Assembly (NCBI RefSeq): GCF_009017415.1
Contig: NC_092408.1
Coordinates: 3,348,001 to 3,412,000, forward strand
Length of the DNA: 64,000 bases
Reading direction: 5' to 3'
Source of the DNA: Aspergillus flavus
Lineage: Eukaryota; Ascomycota; Eurotiomycetes; Eurotiales; Aspergillaceae
This document shows positions 48,705-61,583 of the stretch, one piece after another. Under the pieces are notes generated by a model. It made no database searches. It was not told where the DNA came from and worked only from the letters and a program-made list of their open reading frames with translations. The position numbers were made by a program, and so were the translations under genes. Position 1 is the stretch's first letter. Every line of letters starts with the position of its first letter.

Positions 48705-51700
48705 GACTTTTTTTCTGTCCCTGGTGGCGTTATGGTGGAATTTAAGGGCGTCTAGGGCTGGGTGGTGGCTTTTTCCCTCGAAGAATTTGGGGGAACGAAA
48801 GTGTGGTAGATGTGGCGGGTTTCCACGTCTCCAGAGTGGGTTCTCAGTTTCCAGCACAAGTAGTTGCAAATTCAATCGCAGCTGGTCGAACTACCTCTAG
48901 CGATTAACCCCAGATCGAGAATCTGTGTTTCCGCTGGAGGTAGCTTGGCGAAAATCGACGGCGTTGGAACGAGGAGTAGTCTCCAGAATGGGGATCGGAA
49001 ACGCTAAATCCCGAACACAGCGATAAAAAACGGGGGGTAAACGACAGCGCGAGAGAAACCACAAGTAGCAACGATACTCAGGCACAACCCAGGGGTGAGC
49101 AAAGAGATAACGGATAGAGGAGAGGAGAGCAGAGAGGGTCAAAGAGTTTCGGGGGGTGAAATCGCGTCGGTTAAGCGAAAGTTGGGAAGGCAACCGATAC
49201 TCCGGACAAAGCAATTCAAGAATGCTCCCGGTGGATTGAATAGCCCTCTGGTTCTTTAAATTTTAATTTCGTTTTTGCACTTCTTTTCTTTTTTGTTTTC
49301 CCTTTGGTGTTCGGTTTCCCTCTAATCCTCCTGCGTTATGGTCGATTGATGGACTGGGAAAAGGAAATCAGAGAAACAGAAAGAAAAAATAAAGAGAAAG
49401 AAAAAAGGACGAAGGAGATGAACTCGTCGAATGGTCCGAAAACGGGCAGACTAACAGCAGTGGGAAAGAAAGCCGTTCGGGTATAGTGTAGAGAGTGGGT
49501 TCTGGTAACAATCAAACACAATCACAAAGAACACGGAAAAAAGGGGAATGGGAAAATGATGAAATGTGAGAGGGAGGGAGGGATGAGGGGAGGGTCTGAG
49601 GGTCAAAATAAAAAATAAGAAAAAAAAAAAAAAAAGAAAAAAGCTGCGTGGAGAAGTGAGTAAGAGAGACACTGGCAGAAGGAGACAGGATAAGAGAGAC
49701 AGGCAGAGAAACGATTAAAAAAAAATAATTAAATCAAATAATAATTTCGAAAAAATCAAAATCAAATAAAATAATCAATGAAGGAGAGAATCCGTCCAGA
49801 GTAGCGGTGGTGAATTTTCCGCTCGTAATAATTCATGAAAGAAAAGGAAAGAGACTAATGACGGATACTATGGAGGTACTTCCAGGAGACACCTATCCGT
49901 TGGGCAGAAGGAAGTATCGTGGTCGTACCTATGATGGAGCTGTACAACACTGAGGAAAGTAGTAGTCACAGTATTGAGTAGTATGATTGCTGGGTCTTGT
50001 ATTACTTTTCCTTCTTTTTCTTTGCTTTATTTTTATTTTTATTTTTTTCTTTTTGTTTCTCTTGCGTGAGGAACTCCTACGTACATACGTCGACCTATTT
50101 TGCTTTTGCTTTTGAATATCTAATTTTCCCATAGGGCATGTTCTTGTTGATTAATTATATTTAATTTATATGTTTACCTCAATAATACGACGGTGATATT
50201 CATACGATCCCTTTCTCCTGATACATGGGTTTCGAAACAAAGTTGGGTGGCTCAAAAGACTCGTGGCCGCCACTGGGAACGATCGTAAACGCAGTTTTGT
50301 GACCTGAAGGTATGGTATGTAATGGTCACGGAACTACCCTAAAACTCCTTAGTATGGTGCATAGTACGTATGTACCTGGGAGGGAAAGCACAGAGGACCA
50401 GTATCAAGTATTGATGTTTCGGTGAGGAGCGCCTGATTGGGATGGCGTGGTTGGGTGGAGGAGGGAATTTTGACTTGAACCTTTTAGGGGTTCGGTCCCC
50501 CTTTAGTTCTTTCTCTTAGTCGGAATTTTTAGTTTCCTTTAGTCTACGTTAGTCTGGTTGCTGGGAGGGTGTACTTCTCTCTGTGGTTCGACACTGAGGA
50601 ACCCCCGTCCCCTTGAGGGGGGCGAATATCAACCAACCAGCGCCCCTCATCGATGGAATTCGAGGCTGATCCTCATTCATCCACCGCCAGTATGATGATC
50701 CGTGAACTGAGGAAAAAAAAAAAAAGGATTTTGAAAAGTATTAGCCAAGTCGAACAAACAACTGGAACAAATTATTACGGAAGGCTTCACATTGGATGAA
50801 CTATCCATCAGGGAACCCATGATGACTACGATACTTTTGGTCTGTCCCTTGCAATGGTATAATCTGCTTGGTTCACTTGCTACCTCAGCTGATGGCATGG
50901 ATACCACTTAATATCAACCATCGTACTACTTGACTCGGGAACAGTTAACTATTGCTCGACTACATCGCGCTATACTTTTATCACGAGTCGATCGTCTTCA
51001 AGCCTAATCGCTAAGCGACGGGCATTCCATGGTCCTTGATATTGGGAACGTCCCGACGTGCCGAGGTGATGGATCATACCGCCACGGGGCACGTACTTTT
51101 ACTTCTGCGTATCTACTTTGTAGTATGATGGGTTATTTCAACCTGGAGGCAAAAGAAAAAAAAAAAAAAGAAAGAGTGAAAGAAAATGAAAACCTCTTGA
51201 ATCATCAAACGTCTCAGGATCAAAAAAAGAAAAGGTCATGCAATGTCGATCGAGCAAAACGCATTAAAATCTCCATCTTTCCAAACCAGCAAGACGATGT
51301 ATGCATTACATGGATTACTAGTGGGTTCCCAGGAAAGCCTGCCAACTCCCGGAGAACCTATGATATCAAACTATATTCAAAGTCCGAAACTCGGTTCAAT
51401 CGCCTAACCCCCAGCTGAAACTCCATCCAGCAGAACATGTCCTCGTCGGCGAAATTCCTTCTTAGTTTAATCGTCAAGCCAAAAGCTTACGTTCCGTTTT
51501 CCTCACAGGTACCTAGCTAGGTAGGCCTGCCCCGTGAAGTACCCAGTACCGACTGGATACTCTAAGCGGGATAGATCCTTACTCGTGTCCACATGGTGTA
51601 AAGGTGTCAACCGCCTAGGGTCTAAGCTTGTTAGTCCAACGTTGAACTTTCCCCTTCGGTCCACGAGTCAAACGGCCTGAGAGCAGGACGATCCATTCCC

Positions 51701-54700
51701 GTGGGTTCGAGAGTTTTCTGGCGGATCGTGTCCGCGAGCGACTAACCAAGCAGAAAAGCCAACGCAAAAAAAGAGGAGGAAAAAAGGTGAAACCGGGAAA
51801 AGGATGTGCAGGAATGCCGATCCACAACCAACACCAATCGTCATCGGGGGGGCGGGGGGGACAGGGTGCATTGAAAGAAAGGCCGAATCAGAATGCGTCC
51901 GATTGCTTTTGCTGATCATGATTTTGGAAAAATTAAAGAGTTGACATCATAATCCAGATACGGGGTATTTACTACCATTATTTTATTTTATTTTATTTCT
52001 TTTCCTTTGGGGGAGCATGTCAATTGCATTTTAACTCGGCATACACAGTCACTGCTGACTACTGGACGGAGACCTGCAGAATCCTAAACCCCGCTGAGGC
52101 TATACTTGGGATTATTATACTAGTCAGGACTAGATAATCGGTATGCAGCATCCTGTAGCTATAGTCAGATCTATAATCCCTATTCGACAGGCTAAAAAAA
52201 TAAAGGAAAAAAAGAAAAAACAAGGACCCCCGAAAAAGGGAAGAGGTCGACCCAAAAGAACGGGCGAAAAAACCCTCAAATCAATAATGATGAATAAATA
52301 GCCCGAAGACGATGGATGCGATCAATTTAGACGTTTCGGGGAAGAATCCGAAATTTCCACGTAAGGTTTAATAAAGTCCAAAGGTCGAAGGTTAAGTGAG
52401 TTCAAGACTTTTTGGATTATTTTTTTATTAATTATTTGTGCCAATTCTTGCCCGAATGGGGCAGAGACCAGGGCATCCCCTTACTGGTTCTTTGGGACTT
52501 GTTGGAGTCCACCGTAGTACGGGGGTGGCTTTTGTGCTTAAGTAAGTTGGTTTTTCTTTGACGCGGTCAGGATTCGACGCCCATGACGGCACAGCACGTC
52601 ATAGGGGAATGAGAAAAGGTCCCTAAATTCTCATCCACGAAGATAATGAATATGATGACACAGTATCATTCCTATCATCAACTATATTAACGTTTCACTT
52701 ATTGCATTATATCAATTGATTGGATCTGTTCGGTGTGTTATATACTAACTACACCGTACTAGTAGTAGAACCTCGGTATGTACATACGTGTAGTAAGGGA
52801 ATACATATATAATACCACCTTTGTACGGGAGAGCAAAAGTACGGCCCCGTTTCCAGTTATTTATTCTCGGCCCCGACTATTTATGGGACTACAGAAGTAT
52901 CTACGGAGGGTCTTTTACGGAAGTACACGTATTGATGGAGATATGGAGAATGAGACACCTACTATCTGGCGAGGAAAACGTCGCCACGATCATCGCCTTC
53001 TATCACTGATTCATTGTTGACGGCCTTCCAAAGTTAGGTCTGTCCTGTTCCATAACTGGCCCGATTAACATTAATATGATTAACAATTAAACAACCGCAC
53101 CAACAACTAAGTTCCTTAATTATGTACCACTATAACTAACATCCAGGATACGAACCGAACCCAAGATCCGACCGCTGGTAAAAAAAAAAAATAAATAAAA
53201 ATAAAAATAAAATCGAAAAAAGATAACCCACGATCTTGGAAGTTTAATATGCCGCAAGGCGCAAAAAGGGCTGCATGTACTATCTCAATACCCAGTTGAC
53301 AAGCATCACCGCATACCGTCGGACGGCGGCGATCAGAACCAAATAGGTTCAAGTAGAGTCCGAAAGATGGAAAGCAATTGGTCTGAATATTCCCCTCCTC
53401 CTGTATCTTCATGATACACTTCCCTCGAACCTACGTACTCAGCCCTCTTCAAAATAGAAAAGGGTAAAAAGAGGTATGAACCAACATGAGGCTAAATGTT
53501 CATCCAGCCGAATCAACGGGCCAGCATGGATCCAGTGGCGAGTGTTCCTTGAGCGCCTCCTGGGCCCCCCGCATCCGACGTGAACTGAGCTCGCATGCGT
53601 CCACACTTTGACTTGAACTCTGCCGTGGGGAGGGGCGCGCGCGCGGACGTTGTGTATGTGTGTATCTGTGGGTGAGTGTGTGCTTGTGACCTTTTCTTGT
53701 TCATTCATTGCTCCACGATGACAGTTGTCCATTTGACAGCGACAGTGGGTTTTCTTGGAGCGGAATTCTAATGTCATCCTTCCACGTATGTACAGACTGT
53801 ACATACATCTAGACTTACAATCAAGGAAGGAAAAAACAAAATCACGAAAATCATGCTGCTACTACTACTGATTGAGAAAAAGAAAGACGAGATCAATGCC
53901 TAAGCGCTTTTTGACCTAACCGCTCAAAACGCGAGTACCTGGTTTTCCTCACCTGGTTTTTTTTTTTCTTTTCTTTTCTCTTTAACCGCTATCCATCCAA
54001 GTTCCTTCACTTGGATACCTTCATGGTCAGCATCGTCAATTCTCTGTCATACAACAACATGGAACCCCCATGGTCTGTAATAGATTGACCATACGGTATT
54101 GCGCCTAACGATCGAATACAGTAAAATAACGGGAAGTAAAAAGGTACCGCGCAGTTCCTCATCCGCGTGACCGACTCCACTGATCTTACGGGAAAATCAA
54201 TCAATCAATCAATCATTCCCGCCACTATGGTTACGGCCGAAAGCAACAACAGGAGGCGAAACCAACTGAGGATAGAATGTAAACGTCAGAAGAAAAGTAA
54301 AAATTCGAAAGGCAGTCAACCCAGATGAGGCTTATTGTCTGATACCGACGAACGAACGACACACAGAGCCATTGTGTTCCTTCTCCCCCCCCCCCACCCT
54401 CTTGCATGTCTACCTAACATAACCTAACCGATGTCAGTTCAAGTCTTATCATAAGGTCAGTTTAATTTCCGCAGTTCAACCATGGATTCTCTCTTTCTCC
54501 ATCCCATCCCTGACCGAATGACGATGCTAGACGGACTGTCGATCAGCAAGTAGCCGTCCCATCGCTGATTTGGCCATCCTCCCCATTCATGACCCTCATT
54601 TCAGCTTTCCACCCCCAATAATCAGTACGGAGGATTCCTTCTCTGCCGTGCTGGGAAGTTTAATATCAGATGCTCTTGTTCGAGTATGGAGGAAACGAAG

Positions 54701-56087
54701 GAGAATCCGACTATTTGATCACTTGATCGGATTTTTCTTCACCGAGTCATCTATTTTGATATTGAATTTATCTGTGTTCATGAATGACCATGGAATGAAT
54801 GACTACTCCCCAAACCCAACCACCACAACCCTATCACTACTACATAATCCCAACTCCCACATACGAAACCATAAAGTAGAATAAAATAACTTCCCTACGG
54901 AGTACTCCGTAGGCCGTAAACCAACATCAATATCAAAGAAGAATAAAATAAAAAGAGAAAACAAGATAAACGTTCCGGCACTAGTTGCATGTGGCTTCAA
55001 GCCATCCCCATCGATTTCCACCCAAGAACCCGAACTAGGGGAAAACCTTGGCACGGCATATTTATCCCCTTTTTTCCTTTTCCTTTCCCCTTCCATTTCC
55101 ATTCCCTGATTTTCCCTGCAAATGGGCTTCTCCGGAGAACTGGGACGGATGTTTTCCTTTTGTTGGCTAGGGTGGTTTAATTTTTACGATCGGTGTGGAG
55201 TGGGGACCTGGGGAAATTGATAGGTTAGTTTTAGGCGTGATTACATAGTTACCTACTACGTACTATGTTTATGTACTCTCCCTGTAGGTAGGTAGGTACA
55301 TACTTCGTGAGGTAATTGTTGATTACTGGTTGAACGTGAGTAGTGTGTGGGTGTGATGTAGTGTCTCTTTTTTCTGGGGATGGTGAATGGTCAAGGAATG
55401 TCTTGTGTTCCTGTCTCTAACAGCGAAGATGCCCGTTTGGAATTCAAGACAGACCGTCAAGTAGGGGGACCGCCCAGAGGCATGTATGAACGACCACCGT
55501 TCAAATCCCGTACTTTTTCCCCATGGAATAACTGCTACAGAACAGTACTCTGCAGCATTGACCCTTACTCCGGATCACCAATGTGCTTCCGACATGCAGA
55601 AGGAATGCGTATGTATGTCCGATCATCGATCCCGGTTGTTGGGACGGGCTCGTGTGCTCTGAATACATCATCCTACTGCCTTCCCAGGAGGGGATCCGTT
55701 GACCTTGCTTGGTTACTAGCAAAGTTTGTCCGACAAGAGACCTGGTGATCAGAGAGAAGCCGTCTTACCGGTCTACGTGAGCAAGGTAACGGGCAGTTTT
55801 TTCTCCCTTGATCCTAGACCAGGTGGCCTAAGCTGGTCCAACATGGAACAGGAAGAATGCAAAAAGTATACATTGGACCAATACTAGCAAGGCTATGATC
55901 ATGGCAGCCGCGAGTTCGATCTTTACTTCCGATACAACCAGTCCTTGCGTTGGCTACGCTGGCCAACTCCATCAACGCCGGACCATATAACTCAGACCGA
56001 ACGCCAAAACATAACCAATCGTAAGAATGCTCCCAAATATTTATACAACGCAACACACGACAATTGACTCCCACCCAGTAGCCAAAT
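48705..56087. other. Gene desert of about 7.4 kb
   Basis: No ORF here shows a family motif or a splice-linked partner. The left part (49340-49730) is purine-rich, so minus-strand transcripts would carry a pyrimidine-rich leader for the SCOC-like gene. Simple A/T tracts are frequent (49620, 50030, 51980, 53180). A GT-rich patch lies near 53650. A 20-nt palindrome lies at 54894..54913. From about 54800 to 54990 the plus strand is A/C-rich, and from about 55160 to 55380 G/T-rich. Leaders, noncoding RNA or decayed sequence are all possible. Confidence 0.5.
54894..54913. repeat. Perfect 20-nt palindrome
   Basis: CCTACGGAGTACTCCGTAGG is its own reverse complement. It lies in the gene desert, at the inner edge of an A/C-rich stretch. 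Half-site matches (TACTCCGTA or CGGAG) occur elsewhere, for example near 46153. Inverted CGG/CCG triplets resemble Zn2Cys6 target geometry, but no binding is shown. Confidence 0.85.
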
Positions 56088-57935
56088 TTAGGCAGCACTG
56101 GGACGAGATGCACTCACTTTCCACTGGTACAAGGCTCGCAGCACAGCTACACCTCCAGATTGCGTCTCCACAGTCCTCCCGCGGCCCCGGTCGTTATAGT
56201 CCGTCGGATGCAGCCCAAGAGCAATTGCATCGCCAGTCGAACGTGTCTGACCGGGTGCATATGCGGGGTATACTGGTCTCTCTACTCCAAATATGGAATC
56301 TCCGGATAAACGGGATGCCCCTTGAAGTGGCTGAGAGCCTTGTGCGTGGTCGCCGTAGTTCCGGTAGTCAGTCGCATCCGGGGGCAGAGGGCTTTCGTAG
56401 ATGACTGCGTGATCCGTTTGACCGTATCGCCTGCCCCACCACATGCCAAACTTGCCGTCCTTGTCTCGAGTCATCAGCGCGGCCTCGGCATTGTGTTCGA
56501 TCCAAGGTCGATATTTGCGACACTGTGCTTGATGCCAATCATGGATGTACTCCCAGTCGCTGCCTGGTCCCGTCGTCTGGTTCGCACTCGCCAGGAAGCG
56601 TTCTTCTTGAGGGCGGACGGGTCGACAAAATTCTGCTAGATGATTGAAGAAGATCCCTTTGAATGTTTGTCCATCTTGAGAACAACTGCCCCCCGAATCA
56701 CAAGCCTCTTCCAAAACGCCCCCACGGCCAAGGCCGGCCCAGTTCTTACTTTTCTTGTTGTGCCACCCTGTAGCAGTTATAACGTTGCGGACAAGGTCGT
56801 GCCCATCGTATAAGTACTGCCATGAAGCAGTGGCCAGCCAGAGGCCCCTCAGCCCGCTGAGGATCACTCCTTGATTATACGTGTATACCATCTTATTTAG
56901 GACGTCACACTTGCGGGTGCCAGGCTCTTCAGCGCTCTTCCACCCGCTGATATGGAAGCCATCCCCATAAAGTCCCCCGATCCCCATCATATTCGAGGCG
57001 TTGAGCCATTTGTACCCCTCGATCGCAGCCTGCAGATGAGCGGGGTGGTGAGGATAACCGTCCGACCATAACTGATCATCAACGCTGTTTGGTACGAAAG
57101 GTGAGTCAATCACATCACCTGGGTAATAGAGATACATCCCAATGCTAGCCGATATATACAGTTCGTTCGTTATGGCGTTCTTATAAGGCGTTAAACGCGG
57201 ATTCCAAATCATTCCACCTCCGCAGAGGGAGATATCCCATCCACCTGACGCAAGTCCATAGAAGAGCCTCGCTCTATGAGCAGCCGGGGTACGGAACTGA
57301 GCCCCATGCCAGTGGTGGTTCCTGGACAGGTTGGACCCCGAAGGCCCGTCAAAGTGCAGATCTGAGTGCAATACCTGCAGCTTGAGGTTCTCTAACCAGC
57401 CCAGCACAACCCACAGCATATCGTCATAGGCCTGGTTTCTCACGGCAAAGGCGTCTTCACCAAAATAGAACGCTACGGTCTGGTCAAAGAAGTGGTTGAT
57501 TAGGTTCTCAAAGGATAAAGAGCGATGTTTGCCGGTTAAGACATCGGCATCTGAGAAAATACTAGACGAGACATCTTCCGTGGAGGACGACAGTGATGCG
57601 ACTGAGGCCGAGAGATGCGTACCGATCACGGCAGCAGTCCAATCGATACTAGAGGGCCAAGTACCTTGCCATAGCTCAAAGTAAGTGTCCTGCATCACAT
57701 TCAAGGCATGAAGCAAATCTTGTAGCGTGCTGCCGACGGATTCGCTAGGCTCCGGAGGCGATTCCGAGGGAGGCAGGCCCGATTGCCCTGACGGTGATTC
57801 GGCTGGTGCATCAAGCACGAGTGGTGCCTCCGGAGGTGGCGCCAGTATGTCTTGCGACCGCAGCGCCAGCGCATGGGTATGACATAAAAGCATAAATATG
57901 CAAATGAGTCTAATGATGTATGAGAATGCAGCCAT
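56088..57935 (-). CDS. Secreted GH76-family alpha-1,6-mannanase-like enzyme
   Basis: Single exon of 615 residues. A signal peptide covers residues about 1-25 (IIRLICIFMLLCHTHALA). A Pro/Ser/Glu-rich linker follows to about 68. The GH76 catalytic region includes YDDMLW with the paired aspartates at 171-172, which in GH76 enzymes act as nucleophile and acid/base, then CGGGMIWNPRLTPYKNAITN and ELYISASIGMYL. GH76 enzymes cleave or transglycosylate alpha-1,6-mannan; the Dfg5/Dcw1 group attaches GPI proteins to the fungal wall. Here no C-terminal GPI signal is visible (ends KVSASRPSAA), so a soluble secreted enzyme is more likely. Several N-glycosylation sites are present (NLS, NAS, NQT). The gene stands alone between a gene desert and Y14. 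Confidence 0.88.
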   Translation of the reverse strand: MAAFSYIIRLICIFMLLCHTHALALRSQDILAPPPEAPLVLDAPAESPSGQSGLPPSESPPEPSESVGSTLQDLLHALNVMQDTYFELWQGTWPSSIDWTAAVIGTHLSASVASLSSSTEDVSSSIFSDADVLTGKHRSLSFENLINHFFDQTVAFYFGEDAFAVRNQAYDDMLWVVLGWLENLKLQVLHSDLHFDGPSGSNLSRNHHWHGAQFRTPAAHRARLFYGLASGGWDISLCGGGMIWNPRLTPYKNAITNELYISASIGMYLYYPGDVIDSPFVPNSVDDQLWSDGYPHHPAHLQAAIEGYKWLNASNMMGIGGLYGDGFHISGWKSAEEPGTRKCDVLNKMVYTYNQGVILSGLRGLWLATASWQYLYDGHDLVRNVITATGWHNKKSKNWAGLGRGGVLEEACDSGGSCSQDGQTFKGIFFNHLAEFCRPVRPQEERFLASANQTTGPGSDWEYIHDWHQAQCRKYRPWIEHNAEAALMTRDKDGKFGMWWGRRYGQTDHAVIYESPLPPDATDYRNYGDHAQGSQPLQGASRLSGDSIFGVERPVYPAYAPGQTRSTGDAIALGLHPTDYNDRGRGRTVETQSGGVAVLRALYQWKVSASRPSAA

Positions 57936-59224
57936 GGTTCCTGTATTCTATATATTTCCGGTCTTCTTTGAAACTCCCGGTGCCAAAAAGAATTGTATAG
58001 TAGTTAATTAATAAGGGAATTCCAACTGACAGGGGGACCTCGATTTGAGGAAACCCCCACCAATTAAAGATGCTTTCCAATGCAAGATAGAGAACCCTTG
58101 GACGGGGGGCACAAGAACTTCAAATTGTAAAGGAAAGGATGAGAACGTCCTGCAACCAATTGAGTGAAGAGAGAAGAATGAGATTCAAGTCATGCTCTCT
58201 CAGTTGTACGACGATGTCGCACTCACCATAGTCAAGGAAGTCTGCATGGGAAGAGGAAAGAAGGAAGTCGGGGAGTGCGGGGGTTAAGTTGGCACTTAAA
58301 CTCGGAAGGTCCAGCGGGAACTAACTGGGGCGCTTTTATACCCTAACTGGTCCTTTCCCTGGAATGCGTGCCGTCTTTGGAAACCCGGTTAGGGTATGAT
58401 TAAATTGTTTCTCACTGACACAGTACACTACTTTCTACTACTACCTTCATTGAAGACTGTATGCTCACTGTCAACCTTCTCTCAAAACCCTTGTCGTTTC
58501 TTGATAAGGTGTCACGCGCCCTCTGGGAACCAGATCATGAGTCCTTGCGCAGTCTTCTGATATCGTCTTCGTATTCCCATTTGAAATGCATAATGAAACA
58601 GTAGCTTAACTTTACTGGATCAGCAGACCTTCTAACTCGATGCGCTAGTTGCAACTACAACCCAATCCTCAATAACATTGTTCCACTATTGCGCTAACGC
58701 AGAAGTATGGAGCCAAAAGCGAGCAAATTAAGACAAAGGTTGCCTGGTTCATTGCATATCATGCGTTATCACGCGGAATCATCTAGTAGTCAAATTTTGG
58801 ATATCCTAGAAAGGCAAATTCAAAGTAATTGGAGTTTTTTTCTACCTCCCATGTTAGCAAGCGATCGGATATCTTCCTGAAGCGCGCGGTCGTACCGGAT
58901 TGCTATTAGATCATGACGCCAGCATGTATCTCTTTGGATAACCGTCCCGCCAGACGATGGCCCTGTGAAGGCTCCACGAAAGATAATGCTGGCCAGAAGC
59001 ACATTCACTCTAGTAATCAATGCCTATCGGAGCGGTGTGTAGAAGTCGAAACCAGAACCCACGTCTTCATGATTCTCAATCGTGGTATATCCCTCTCATG
59101 AAAAACCGACGCAGGTGAACTGGGACATTTAGAAAACAGAAAGGGAAACTAGATCGGGGCTATATCAAGCCACATATTCCGGAAACGGTGAAAGGGTCTA
59201 CAGAACCAATCTGAATGACATGGC
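57936..59224. other. Intergenic region
   Basis: Upstream region of the GH76 gene and 3' side of Y14. A TATAAAAG element on the minus strand lies near 58333..58340, about 400 nt from the GH76 start. No gene supported. Confidence 0.45.
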
Positions 59225-59817
59225 TTAATCCCTCTCATCAGCGCCGGGGCTGCGACTCCTCTCGCGGCTCCTGCTGCGGCCTCGTCCACCACGACCACCG
59301 CCTCTTTGCCCACCAGCCTTGCCTTTGTTCGAGGGAGGCGGCCGGACAAATGCATAGTCAACTTGAATTGTCTGATCAAGTAACTTGGTTCCGTTCAAGT
59401 TCTTGATAGCTTCTGTAGCTTCGGGCAGAGTGGAATATTCGATCAAGGCGTATCCCTGTAGCGATCTACAATCAATATCTCCTCATACCCATTTCGATAA
59501 CAGCCATAACGATAAACGGACGACGAAACCGAAGCAGAGAAAAATCCATGTAGATATCAACCCACCTTCACATAACCCGTCCGACGATCAAGGTTCAAAT
59601 TGAAGTTCTTAATCTCTCCATACTCAGCAAACAGGTCGGTCACATCTTCCTCTGAGGCTTCTTCGTGGATGTTGGTGGCGATCACAATCCATCCTTCGAT
59701 ACTGCGCACTGCAACGGCCCCGGCCTGGGTTCGTGGCTCAAAGCCGCCGCCAGATTGCGCTGGGGCTTCCTCCTGCTCATGCGAAACTGGCGGGTCCACT
59801 TCCATTTCTCCGGACAT
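59225..59817 (-). CDS. Exon-junction-complex RNA-binding protein Y14 (RBM8)
   Basis: Two exons, 59817..59566 and 59455..59225, encode 160 residues. Y14 pairs with Mago in the exon junction complex, deposited on spliced mRNA and used in nonsense-mediated decay and localisation. A single RRM covers residues about 43-125: [17 protein letters not shown] (RNP2 region), GYVKGYALIEY (RNP1) and [12 protein letters not shown]. The C-terminus is a short RGG/RS tail ([19 protein letters not shown]), as in other Y14 proteins. The intron (110 nt, GTGGGT donor) interrupts RNP1. A TATATAAA sequence lies about 35 nt upstream of the start codon. Identification rests on the RRM and tail together. Confidence 0.88.
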
Positions 59818-60889
59818 GGTGGCGTTAGAGGGGTGGGAATGGGTAGAGGTTTATATATCGAAAAGGATGCCACGGGAAAAAAAACAACCAAGTGAATTCC
59901 GGCTCGACGAAATCGTTCACAATGCCTTGGGTCGCGAGAAGCTTGGGAGCGATCATTCATTGCCGGAGGTTAGTTAGCTCGCGGTGTGCTTATGTAAGCG
60001 CGCGTTATCAGCCCTGATCAATGGGAACTATGGCTGAAACGCAACTACAATATGTTTCCAAAATTTATGACTTGTAAAGAAGAAATCTCAATTCTCCCGA
60101 TAATAAAGAATATTGTAGACTAGAGAGCAAGCTACATATGTAATATGAAGCATTCTAACCTGACCAGAATCTCCCAGTATGTCTTCCATGCAAAACGTAC
60201 CATGTAGTACATTTTCAATGTCCATTGTAGGATGAACAAAGAACCATACAGTATATAAGCACATTGTGAGATGCTATAACTGCGCCTATGCTGTCTAGAT
60301 AGAAGAAACAAAGCAGCGGCCAGATGACTACCGTGTGGTCTTGGGAGAATAAAGCCCCCAGGAGTTTGCCAGCAGGGAGCGTAGAATAGCACACTTGGCC
60401 TGGGTAGCTCAGAATACTTTGCAAAATTCAGTTACAACACGGATCCTTTATTGGTATTATCATCATACTAATGTGTGTAGCTTGTGTTTTTCAGGCAAGA
60501 CCAATATATCCCTTGGTCAACGACCGATTCATACCAGTACTCAGTAAAAGCGGCAAATGAAGAGTAATAGAGTGCACTATCGTGGAGAGTTGAGTCCTCA
60601 TTCACTAAAGACAGACGGAGTCGCCCTATGTCCAGTCTCATGCAAGCGATAAATGAGTGAATAAAACCCAGCTACCCTTCACTCGACCTATTTTGTGTTC
60701 CTACTCTATAACCCCATCACACAATGCGCTGCTTCATAGAGATCACCTTCATGGCAGTATCCTCTTATCCAAGAGAAAAGACATTCCTTTGAGGTCATCA
60801 TAAACCTTAAACGAAGATGCGTTGGTAAGCTTCGAATAATTGTCATTCAAGACGTCCAAGCTCTGATAAACCCTCTTTTGCACCTCTAG
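59818..60889. other. Intergenic region
   Basis: Upstream side of Y14 and of the unrecognised ORF. Could hold a 5' exon of the latter; none could be fixed. Nothing else seen. Confidence 0.4.
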
Positions 60890-61583
60890 TGACGATCCAA
60901 AGTGTGGCTGTCAGCCCTATCCCAGGAAGAACAGAAAGGTTGAGATAGTCCTCTATGGCGACCAGCCTGACCAATTTTGTCCACTCAATCAACAAGGCTC
61001 GAGTATCGATGTGATATTTGACCCAATCGGGAACGCCATGATCTTGCGCGAGATTATCAATGACCCCACGAGGAAGTATACGTTTTGGAATTTTAGTGTG
61101 CAACTCGATGCTGCAAACTTGCATTTCATGAACCTAGAAGGGCTCGCCGATGGCTCTTTGATACTCACCGTTCGGATACGAAGCTCAGCTTGTGCCGTGA
61201 GAGGTAGCATGATCTCGGTGAAAGAGAAGATTTCTGGATTTGCGCCTCCTCGTCTCAAAAGCAAATTGTACAACGACCTTTATCTGTGCGACTGGCCCCG
61301 GCAAACCCTTCAGTTATTCCTCCCGGAAGAGCGGCTGGTGGAATGGAAAACAGTGGCATTGATCCTCAAGTCCTTCGGAAGGATCACAGCAGATCAGTGG
61401 TCTGATATGGTGTGGATGAAGGATAGGCCATCTGTAGCGGGGCTGAACTGGAGAGCCATTGAGAGGGATGTTAAGATTTACAAGAACAGATTGGCCGAGC
61501 TGAAGGCTAAGGGGAAGCAGAAATATGCCATCGGTAAAGAAAACGATATCACGTTATTGCAGCAGGACTCTGCTATTGCCTGA
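60890..61583 (+). CDS. Unrecognised ORF, 5' end unresolved
   Basis: The frame is open from about 60890, just after a CTCTAG that could be an intron acceptor, to the stop at 61581..61583. The first in-frame ATG is at 61038. The reading begins around EIVLYGDQPDQFCPLN and continues with VIFDPIGNAMILREIINDP, TFWNFSVQLDAANLHFMN and a Lys-rich end (KNRLAELKAKGKQKYAIGKE). I do not recognise the family. The composition looks like protein: mixed strands and helices, no low-complexity runs. It may be a multi-exon gene whose start was missed, or a decayed gene. Confidence 0.4.

Noticed and set aside
51029..51418. A 129-residue ORF in the gene desert.
   Set aside because: Contains a Lys/Glu-rich stretch made by a poly-A tract; no domain or conserved pattern seen.
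55380..55748. A 122-residue ORF in the gene desert.
   Set aside because: Irregular composition and no recognisable domain; could not be linked to any other exon.
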